5,653 nucleotides of DNA. Source: Paracoccaceae bacterium. Lineage in GTDB: Bacteria > Pseudomonadota > Alphaproteobacteria > Rhodobacterales > Rhodobacteraceae. Shown here one piece after another: positions 1 through 5,653 of this stretch (the stretch's first letter is position 1; the number at the start of each line of letters is the position of its first letter). The notes under the pieces are model-generated. The model was given only the letters and a program-made list of their open reading frames with translations, was not told the DNA's origin and did not search any database. Location: assembly GCA_015487255.1 (NCBI GenBank), contig WFQA01000096.1:1-5653 (forward strand), in the 5' to 3' direction. The translations under genes and the position numbers were made by a program.

Positions 1-608
1 AGCCAGTTTTGCATTCCACCACGATAATAAAGCATTTTGTCTGCGGGATATCCGAGCGCCAGCAGGTTATTGATAGCCCGCGGCGTTTGCTCGCACCATG
101 GGCCATTACAATACATTGCCAAGGTGCGCGGATTGTTGAAGCTCCAGTTTCCGTCTGGTTGCTGCTCCCCGCCAAGCTGCAACAGAATTGCATCTAAAAA
201 TGGGTTGGCATCGCTTGGGGTCAGCAAATTAAAGGGCAGGTTGATCGAGCCGGGTATGGTGCCGGCAGCAAAAAAGCGCGGGGTGCGGGAATCGATCAGC
301 AACCCTTCCCCCGCCTGCACAGATTCTTCCAGAAAGGTTATCAGCTCAAGCTCACCCAGGGTGGTCACACCGTCAGCCACGCTTATAGGCTGGATACAAA
401 ATGGCGGGCACGCGCGCGATGTTTTGGCAAAGGCTTGCGGGATAACAGCTTCCCTGTCCGGGTTCCGCTCGATAACGAAGAATTCGTTATTCACTTCCAA
501 CTCGACAAATGGCGTTTCAGCGGTAATCCATACCTCTTGCGCAACCCCGGGCGCGGCCAGCAGGATCAGGCCGGATATAAGTGAAAGTAGTGACTTGAGT
601 GCTGGCAC
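1..608 (-). CDS. Exported rhodanese-like domain protein (C-terminus outside the window)
   Basis: The 202 visible residues start at a GTG and run off the left edge. Residues 1-23 look like a Sec signal peptide: a Lys, a hydrophobic stretch (LLSLISGLILLAA), and a GVA/Q cleavage site. A rhodanese fold follows. LLIDSRTP is at 103-110 and GTIPGSINLPF at 116-126, the usual (H/I)PGAIN-type motif. The active-site loop YCNGPWCEQ is at 166-174, with C167 as the likely persulfide-forming cysteine and C172 as a second one. GYP and YYRGGMQNW are at 187-202. A further pair, C67-PPF-C71, lies in the N-terminal extension. Rhodanese domains carry sulfane sulfur as cysteine persulfide; the donor and acceptor here are unknown. 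The GTG is chosen because a TAA lies in frame eight codons upstream, an AGGGGG ribosome site sits 6 nt before it, and the signal peptide begins there. The gene is transcribed away from the hydroxylase operon. About 15-30 C-terminal residues are probably missing. Confidence 0.9.
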   Translation of the reverse strand, partial: MPALKSLLSLISGLILLAAPGVAQEVWITAETPFVELEVNNEFFVIERNPDREAVIPQAFAKTSRACPPFCIQPISVADGVTTLGELELITFLEESVQAGEGLLIDSRTPRFFAAGTIPGSINLPFNLLTPSDANPFLDAILLQLGGEQQPDGNWSFNNPRTLAMYCNGPWCEQTPRAINNLLALGYPADKMLYYRGGMQNW

Positions 609-614
609 GATGCG

Positions 615-620
615 CCCCCT
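615..620 (-). promoter_or_regulatory. Ribosome binding site of the rhodanese gene
   Basis: On the minus strand AGGGGG lies 6 nt upstream of the GTG at 608-606. It decides in favour of the GTG start, because no ATG is available at the head of the reading frame. Confidence 0.6.
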
Positions 621-641
621 GTTTGGCTTTGTTTAGCAATA

Positions 642-655
642 TCTAATACATTAGA
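642..655. promoter_or_regulatory. Palindrome, candidate operator in the rhodanese leader
   Basis: TCTAAT-AC-ATTAGA is a perfect 6-bp inverted repeat with a 2-nt centre. It lies 34 bp upstream of the rhodanese start codon, in the AT-rich divergent spacer. Its size and symmetry suit a dimeric repressor site, and it would lie just downstream of the minus-strand promoter proposed at 674-702. No regulator gene is present in the window, so the binding protein is unknown. In AT-rich DNA a 6-bp palindrome can arise by chance. Confidence 0.3.
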
Positions 656-673
656 AACATGGCTATACTAAGG

Positions 674-702
674 ATTATCAATTTACATTGGAAAATCAAC
701 AA
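674..702 (-). promoter_or_regulatory. Weak sigma70-like promoter candidate for the rhodanese gene
   Basis: On the minus strand TTGTTG (702-697) is followed after 17 bp by GATAAT (679-674). The -10 matches the consensus at five of six positions and the -35 at three of six. It would give a leader of roughly 60 nt. This is pattern matching in AT-rich sequence only. Confidence 0.25.
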
Positions 703-735
703 AAAAAATGTAGCTTTTATATAAAGAACCGGTCA

Positions 736-761
736 CAAGTTATTCAAATCATTTGAACTTG
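736..761. promoter_or_regulatory. Palindrome, candidate operator of the hydroxylase operon
   Basis: The core TTCAAAT-C-ATTTGAA (743-757) is a perfect 7-bp inverted repeat with a 1-bp centre. CAAGT at 736-740 and CTTG at 758-761 extend the symmetry if a 3-nt bulge is allowed. It lies about 110 bp upstream of the FAD subunit start. The right arm overlaps a weak -35-like TTGAAC (753-758) that is followed 16 bp later by TAAAAC (775-780), so a repressor bound here could block the operon promoter. The promoter assignment is tentative and the regulator is unknown. Confidence 0.4.
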
Positions 762-854
762 GGCCGTTCCCAGGTAAAACACCTGATACAGTTGTGGCAT
801 TTTGAGCTTGTGCGGTTGTGTGCTGCTTGGCAGAGTTCGGCCAGATGTTTTCAT

Positions 855-859
855 GGGGA
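855..859 (+). promoter_or_regulatory. Ribosome binding site of the FAD subunit
   Basis: GGGGA lies 7 nt before the ATG at 867. It supports this start over the TTG at 753 in the same frame, which would add 38 residues unlike any part of the family. Confidence 0.5.
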
Positions 860-866
860 ATCAGGT

Positions 867-1723
867 ATGCGCTATGTGGTAGCCAAAGACAGCCGTGAAG
901 TGGTTGATTTGTTGATGGAAGATAAGGCCAACCTCTTGCTGGCTGGCGGCACGGATGTTTTGGTCCGGATGAGGCTCGATGAGCGCTATCCAGACAGAAT
1001 AATTGACATAAAGAAGATACCGGGGGTGGCTGAAATCACTGAAGAATCCGGTGGTTTCCGTATTGGGGCCGCGGTGAGTGGCGCACAAATGGGTGAGCAT
1101 AGTCAGCTTAAGGCGCTCTGGCCCGGTGTGGTCGAGGCGGTTGAGCTCATTGGTTCAACCCAAGTGCAGGGCCGGGCTACAATGGCGGGCAACCTGTGTA
1201 ATGGCTCCCCGGCGGCAGATAGCGTGCCTGCCATGCTGGCCGCGCAGGCCGTGGCGCGTGTTGAAGGGCCGGAGGGTGTTTCTGATCAGCCGGTGCTTGC
1301 GCTTTTGGATGCACCGGGCCAGACCAAGCTTGGGAAAGCTGAGTTTATCACGTCGATCTTCCTCCCGGCTCGGCCCAACCTCGCGGGAGACGCCTATCTG
1401 CGCTTCATTCCGCGCACCGAGATGGATATTGCTGTGGCCAGCGCTGGCGTAAGCTTGGTGCTTGATGAGGCAGGTATTGTGATAGAGGCATCTGTGGCGC
1501 TTGGCGCGGTTGCCCCGACGGCTGTTATGGTATCCGGGGCGGCTCAGGCACTTATCGGCACCCGGCTGGAAGCCGCGCCGCTTCAGGCCTGCGCTGCCGC
1601 TTGCGCAGCGGCCTGCAGCCCGATCGATGATAAACGCGGCACCATTGAGTTTCGCACCAAGGTGGCAGGGGTGATGGCTTGCCGCGCAGCAATAACAGCG
1701 TATCAACGTGCCGGAGGCCAGCC

Positions 1724-1727
<4 letters not shown>
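867..1727 (+). CDS. FAD-binding subunit of a molybdenum hydroxylase (CoxM-like)
   Basis: This 286-residue protein is the electron-output subunit of a xanthine-dehydrogenase-family enzyme. It holds FAD, which takes electrons from the [2Fe-2S] subunit. Two FAD contact motifs are clear: LLLAGGTDVLV at 23-33 and ATMAGNLCNGSPAADSVPA at 104-122. IGAAVSGAQM (66-75) is the usual second strand and helix of the domain. The C-terminal CO-dehydrogenase flavoprotein domain runs from about 175 to 280, with FIPRTEMDIA at 180-189 and DDKRGTIEFR at 254-263. The length is normal for the family, and there is no inserted [4Fe-4S] domain of the kind seen in 4-hydroxybenzoyl-CoA reductase. The start at 867 is chosen because MRYVVAKDS aligns with the family N-terminus and has GGGGA upstream. 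The stop overlaps the next start codon (ATGA). C242, C246 and C250 form an unusual C-x3-C-x3-C ladder in an Ala-rich helix. Redox partner and substrate are not evident. Confidence 0.94.
1713..1717 (+). promoter_or_regulatory. Ribosome binding site of the [2Fe-2S] subunit
   Basis: GGAGG lies inside the end of the FAD subunit gene, 6 nt before the ATG at 1724. It sets the start, excluding the upstream ATG at 1679 in the same frame. Confidence 0.7.
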
Positions 1728-2202
<475 letters not shown>

Positions 2203-2206
<4 letters not shown>

Positions 2207-4419
2207 GCAAGCAAGAATTCAAAATCCTCGGCACCCGCCCGATTCGCCCCGACGGGCTGGATAAAGTAACCGGCAAAGCAATGTTTGGCGCGGATAAATC
2301 CGCCACCGGCATGCTGCACGCGCGTATCTTGCGCTCCCCCCACGCCCATGCGGAAATCATCTCGATAGATACCAGCAAAGCCAAAGCCCTGCCGGGGGTA
2401 AAAGCCGTGATCACCGGCGCTGATTTTGACGATGTCGAAAACCGCTGGACCCGCTACACCATGCAAAACTGCATGGCACAGGGCCGCGCGCTTTATGATG
2501 GCCACGCCATCGCCGCTGTGGCCGCCACCAGCAAAAAAATCGCCGGTGCGGCGCTGAAGCTGATTGAGGTGGAATACAAAATCCTGCCCCATGTGACCGA
2601 TGTGGACGAAGCCATGCAGCCCGGCGCGCCGCTGCTGCACGAAGGCGTGAAGGCGCGCAAGCTTGGTGATGATGTTTCCGGCAACACGGTTGGCTATTAC
2701 AGCTTTGGCCATGGTGATGTTGATGCCGGTTTTGCCAAGGCTGACGAGGTGATCGAGCGCCGCTTCAAAACCGCCGCCACCCATCAGGGTTATATCGAGC
2801 CGCAAGCCTGCCTGGCTGACCTTGGCGCAGACGGGCGCGGCGCGCTTTGGTGCACAACGCAGGGCCACTATATGGTGCGCGAGACCTGCGCCGAAATTCT
2901 GGGCATTGATGCCAGCCAGTTGCGGGTCACCGCCTCGGAAATCGGTGGCGGTTTTGGCGGTAAAACCACGGTATTCATCGAGCCGGTGGCGCTGAAGCTC
3001 TCGCAAAAATCCGGCAGGCCGGTCAAGCTGGTAATGAGCCGAGAAGAGGTGTTTCGCGCCACCGGCCCTACCATGTCCGCCTCGATGGATGTGAAAATCG
3101 GCATGGGCAAGGATGGTAAAATCACCGCCGGCCATGCCAGGCTGCGCTATCAGGGCGGGGCATTTCCCTATAATATGGTGATGATGGGGGCGATGAGCGC
3201 CTTTGCCTGCTATGATTTAGAAAACGTGCAATCCGAGGGCTGGGATGTGATGACCAACCGCCCGAAAATGATCTCTTATCGTGCCCCGGGCGCGCCGATG
3301 GCGGTGTATGGGGTGGAATCGGTGATTGACGAGCTGTGCCAGAAGCTTGGGCTGGACCCGATCGAGGTGCGGTTGCTGAACGCGGCAAAAGAAGGCACGA
3401 AGTCGTCTTACGGGCCTAGGTTCAAAGCCATCGGGTTGGTCGAGGCGCTGAAGGCCGCCAAGGCCCACCCGCATTATTCCGCGCCGCTACCTGCCAATAC
3501 CGGGCGCGGCGTGGCCTGTGGATTTTGGTTTAACTTTGGCGGGCAGGTTTCTGTTTCCATGGCGATAAATACCGATGGCACCGTCAACCTGATCGAGGGC
3601 AACCCCGATATCGGCGGCTCGCGGGCCTCGATCTCGATGATGGCGGCTGAAGCGCTTGGCATCCCGTTTGAGCGCATCCGCACCATTGTCGGCGACACCG
3701 CCTCGGTTGGTTTTTCTGACGTGACCGATGGCAGCCGGGTGACCTTCGCGGTCGGTATTGCCACCATCAACGCCGCCAAGGCCGCGATCAGGGAGCTATG
3801 CAAACGCGCTGCGATGATCTGGGAAATTGACGAAGACGCGGTTGAGTGGGTTGATGGCACAGCCCGGCCCACCGGCCATAATGCCGGGGATTTCCCGCCC
3901 ATGAGCCTTGCCGAAATCGCCGCCACATCCGGCAAGACCGGCGGGCCGATTGCCGGCCACCATGAGGGCGCGCCCGACAAGGCCGGGGTTTCTTTCGGGG
4001 TGCATCTGGTGGATCTGGAGGTCGACCCGGAAACCGGTTTTACCAGTATAAAGCGCTATACCGCCTTTCAGGATGTCGGCAAGGCGATCCACCCCGCCTA
4101 TGTGGAGGGGCAAATTCAGGGCGGCGCGGTGCAGGGTATCGGCTGGGCCTTGAACGAGGAATATATCTACGGCGCGGATGGGCGTTTGCAAAATCCGGGC
4201 TTTCTGGATTATCGCATTCCGGTGGCTTCTGACCTGCCGATGATTGATGCGGTGATCATCGAGGTGCCCAACCCCGGCCATCCTTACGGCGTGCGCGGCT
4301 GTGGTGAAACCGCGATCGTGCCGCCCCTGGCAGCGGTGGCCAACGGGGTGGCGCAGGCGGTTGGGGTGCGGTTGTTTGAGCTGCCGATGTCGCCACCCAA
4401 AATCCTGAAAGCCTTGTAA
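2203..4419 (+). CDS. Molybdopterin-binding catalytic subunit, xanthine dehydrogenase family, substrate unknown
   Basis: This 738-residue subunit should hold the Mo-pterin cofactor and hydroxylate the substrate using water-derived oxygen. The N-terminal 'hammerhead' domain spans about 18-128 (KVTGKAMFGAD, LHARILRSPHAHA). The Mo-binding domains follow, with TTQGH at 218-222 (Q220 matching Gln767 of bovine xanthine oxidase), the GGGFGGK loop at 248-254, YRAPGAP at 359-365 (R360 matching Arg912), PDIGGSRAS at 468-476, VGDT at 496-499 and TDGSR at 508-512. The GCGET motif at 699-703 has E702 as the catalytic base (Glu1261 in the bovine enzyme). By eye, the purine-binding residues are missing: Thr255 replaces Glu802, Pro362 replaces Phe914, and no Arg occurs between 316 and 352, where Arg880 should fall. 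The GQG of the usual pterin motif reads IGG. CO dehydrogenase loops (AYRCSFR or AYRGAGR) are also absent. This fits an uncharacterised subfamily. It lies third in the operon, with ATGA coupling to the [2Fe-2S] gene. Confidence 0.95.
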
Positions 4420-4420
4420 A

Positions 4421-4666
4421 ATGGCGCATGTGGTGATTTTTGGCTCGTTGCGTTCATTTACCGATGGCGTGAGTGAGCTGGAGATCGACGCGCGCTCAAC
4501 GCGGGCATTGCTGAATGCGTTGGTGGAGCGCTTCCCGGCGCTTTCGGAAACCGTGGAAGCCGGGGTTTCATTGGCGATTGATGGTGAAATCTATAAAGAA
4601 GCGTGGTTCACCCCGATCGGCCCGGATTCAGAGGTGGTGGTAATGCCGCTGATGGTGGGGGGCTAA
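4421..4666 (+). CDS. MoaD/ThiS-family sulfur-carrier protein
   Basis: This 81-residue ubiquitin-like protein ends exactly in Gly-Gly (MPLMVGG at 75-81). That C-terminus is adenylated and converted to a thiocarboxylate in MoaD and ThiS proteins. The pattern fits a beta-grasp fold: VVIFGSLRSF (4-13) as strand 1, STRALLNALVERFP (26-39) as the helix, VSLAIDGEIY (49-58) and DSEVVVMPLM (69-78) as later strands. MoaD is the small subunit of molybdopterin synthase and passes two sulfurs to the pterin dithiolene. Its place directly behind a molybdenum enzyme supports that role over thiamine synthesis. It starts one base after the large subunit stop without a convincing ribosome site, so it probably depends on translational coupling. 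No MoaE is seen here. The TAA stop lies in the left tip of the repeat at 4664-4777. It could instead be a MoaD paralogue devoted to this enzyme. Confidence 0.85.
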   Translation: MAHVVIFGSLRSFTDGVSELEIDARSTRALLNALVERFPALSETVEAGVSLAIDGEIYKEAWFTPIGPDSEVVVMPLMVGG

Positions 4667-4777
4667 AGCGTTTTGCGTTTTATCAGAACCACCTGTCGGT
4701 TTCACCGTTGAGGCCGTGATTGTGAAACAATCGCGTTCAATGGTAAAACCGATTCAAATCAAACACAAAACGCCTTA
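4664..4777. repeat. Long imperfect palindrome, MITE-like intergenic element
   Basis: This stretch folds back along most of its length. The outer arms 4668-4680 and 4761-4773 pair at 12 of 13 positions (GCGTTTTGCGTTT with AAACACAAAACGC), and beyond them TAA (4664-4666) faces TTA (4775-4777). A middle stem pairs 4697-4711 with 4737-4751 (13 Watson-Crick pairs, one G-U, one mismatch). The apex pairs 4715-4723 with 4727-4735 around a GAA loop. An asymmetric internal loop (4681-4696 against 4752-4760) separates outer and middle stems. Both ends carry TA, which would fit a TA target duplication as in IS630/Tc1-related MITEs; that origin is inferred. It encodes no protein. Between convergent genes it may also act as a transcript end or stabiliser for the operon mRNA. 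Confidence 0.75.
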
Positions 4778-4890
4778 GATGAGGAGAAAGCCAAAAGACA
4801 GCTGCCAAGGTTTGGCTTCACCCGGCTATCACCCATGCGCCCTTTAACGTCACCCTGTGTAGACATGTAAGCTGCAAAGCTTGCCAACCG

Positions 4891-4915
4891 GTAGGGTGCG
4901 TGGTCTCCACGCACC
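4891..4915 (+). repeat. REP-like hairpin with GTAG head
   Basis: GTAG (4891-4894) directly precedes a perfect 9-bp hairpin, GGTGCGTGG-TCT-CCACGCACC (4895-4915). Flanking ACC (4887-4889) and GGT (4916-4918) extend the stem across a 5-nt bulge. A GTAG tetranucleotide at the 5' foot of a GC-rich hairpin is the hallmark of REP sequences recognised by REP-associated tyrosine transposases (RAYT, IS200/IS605-like). No such transposase is in the window. The element lies 8 bp downstream of the stop codon of the convergent minus-strand gene and could protect or end that transcript. No T-run follows the stem on either strand, so a classical intrinsic terminator is unlikely. Confidence 0.65.
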
Positions 4916-4923
4916 GGTCTTTG

Positions 4924-5568
4924 CTAGGGGGCGAATTGAGCCAATAAAATAATACTGAGCAGCAGCGCCAGCCCAACAAAGCGCGGGAAGTTATCCCAAA
5001 GCGGGTTGCCCTTGCGCACCCTTGCATAACGGGGCAGGAAAAACCCGAGCAGGATGAGATAGAAAAACAGTTTTTCCATGCCCGGCGTGCCGGTAAACCC
5101 GCCGTAAACCAACCCGTAAACCCCGCCAAGGCTGATGAAGGGCCAAGCATAGTGGATAGATCGCCCAAAGCGCCACGGCCTGTCGGTTTGAAAGTGATGA
5201 GCATAGCGGTAATCCTTGCCTTCAAAAAGCAGCGCCAGCATGCCGCCGTATATCAGCGCCCCAAGGATAACACCGGGCAGTTGCCCGGGCATGGCTTCCA
5301 GCCCGCGCCAGGTGAAGAGCAGCATGAAAGTGCCAAAGAACAGCGCCAGATAATAGGCGTAGAGCCAGCGGTTGGGGTTGGAAAGCCGCTTTTCACCGCG
5401 CCCGATCGCCACCCCGGCCAGCACATCCGCCGATAGCAGGTAAAGTGCGGCAGCAAAGCCCATGCGCAACCAGATATCGGGCGTGCCCCAAATAAAATAT
5501 GAAGCCCCAACCAGCAGGGCAAAAAGCAAGGCAATGACAAGGGCAACAAAGTTTTGATGAATTTTCAT
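4924..5568 (-). CDS. Multi-pass membrane protein of unknown function
   Basis: I do not recognise the family of this 214-residue protein. It is strongly hydrophobic, with about six or seven likely membrane segments near residues 7-27, 34-55, 69-87, 97-115, 142-158, 164-180 and 196-212. The longest hydrophilic loop (116-141) is rich in charged and aromatic residues (EGKDYRYAHHFQTDRPWRFG), and a second basic loop follows at 180-195 (RYARVRKGNP). There are no cysteines and no obvious catalytic or metal-binding motif. The ATG at 5568 (MKIHQNF) is preferred because the first membrane segment follows at once. A TTG at 5607 in the same frame would add 13 residues (MQVFAILLKVVFA) and cannot be excluded, since neither start has a good ribosome site. 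The gene is convergent with the hydroxylase operon and separated from it by two repeat elements, so a functional link is not implied. Confidence 0.75.
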   Translation of the reverse strand: MKIHQNFVALVIALLFALLVGASYFIWGTPDIWLRMGFAAALYLLSADVLAGVAIGRGEKRLSNPNRWLYAYYLALFFGTFMLLFTWRGLEAMPGQLPGVILGALIYGGMLALLFEGKDYRYAHHFQTDRPWRFGRSIHYAWPFISLGGVYGLVYGGFTGTPGMEKLFFYLILLGFFLPRYARVRKGNPLWDNFPRFVGLALLLSIILLAQFAP

Positions 5569-5653
5569 GGCAAAAACAACTTTCAGTAAAATGGCAAAAA
5601 CCTGCAATCACTCGCTCATTAAATAAACACAATTTAAAGGAATAAAAACAGAG

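Noticed and set aside
37..636. A 199-codon plus-strand open frame across the left end
   Set aside because: It is antisense to the rhodanese gene, whose minus-strand frame has a signal peptide, a ribosome site and all rhodanese motifs. The plus-strand translation shows no domain.
742..751. Ten-base match ATTCAAATCA shared with 4752-4761 in the long palindrome
   Set aside because: The match does not extend and the surrounding sequences are unrelated. It is short enough in AT-rich DNA to be chance.
753..866. N-terminal extension of the FAD subunit from the TTG at 753
   Set aside because: The 38 extra residues do not resemble the family, the TTG lies inside the palindrome, and the ATG at 867 has an upstream GGGGA and matches the usual N-terminus.
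4818..5225. A 135-codon minus-strand open frame overlapping the membrane gene
   Set aside because: It runs through the REP hairpin and lacks a coherent domain, whereas the overlapping frame at 4924-5568 encodes regular membrane helices.
5636..5641. AAAGGA as the ribosome site of a plus-strand gene beyond the right edge
   Set aside because: At least 12 nt follow without a start codon before the window ends, so the spacing is already too long for a confident call.

Overview
The window looks like a piece of an alphaproteobacterial chromosome. This is inferred from GC-rich coding sequence with short AT-rich gaps, tightly packed ATGA-overlapping operon genes, a three-gene molybdenum hydroxylase in the order FAD / [2Fe-2S] / Mo, and a long palindromic intergenic repeat with TAAAGCGTTTTG-type ends that resembles repeats I associate with that class. 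No rRNA or other taxonomic marker is present, so this assignment is moderate at best.

Layout. Positions 1-608 (minus strand) hold most of an exported rhodanese-like protein whose C-terminus lies outside the window. A 258-bp AT-rich divergent spacer (609-866) carries two short palindromes that are candidate operators. On the plus strand, 867-4666 is a compact four-gene operon: FAD-binding subunit (867-1727), [2Fe-2S] subunit (1724-2206), molybdopterin-binding catalytic subunit (2203-4419) and a small MoaD/ThiS-like sulfur-carrier protein (4421-4666). The first three genes overlap by ATGA and the fourth starts one base after the third ends. The 257-bp gap that follows (4667-4923) encodes nothing recognisable but holds two repeat elements: a roughly 114-bp imperfect palindrome resembling a MITE, whose left tip supplies the stop codon of the MoaD-like gene, and a REP-like hairpin preceded by the tetranucleotide GTAG. 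Positions 4924-5568 (minus strand) encode a multi-pass membrane protein of unknown function, convergent with the operon. The last 85 bases are its upstream region.

How the genes work together. The three hydroxylase subunits should form a cytoplasmic xanthine-dehydrogenase-family enzyme. Substrate would be hydroxylated at the Mo centre of the large subunit, with electrons passing through two [2Fe-2S] clusters to FAD. The large subunit keeps the catalytic Glu and the GGGFGGK loop. It lacks the residues that bind purines in xanthine dehydrogenase and the active-site signatures of CO dehydrogenase, so the substrate is unknown. The MoaD-like protein ends in Gly-Gly, as expected of a carrier that donates sulfur during molybdopterin synthesis, and its position suggests that cofactor supply is coupled to enzyme synthesis. 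The divergent rhodanese is also a sulfur-handling protein, but its signal peptide puts it outside the cytoplasm, so a direct sulfur relay to the hydroxylase is unlikely.
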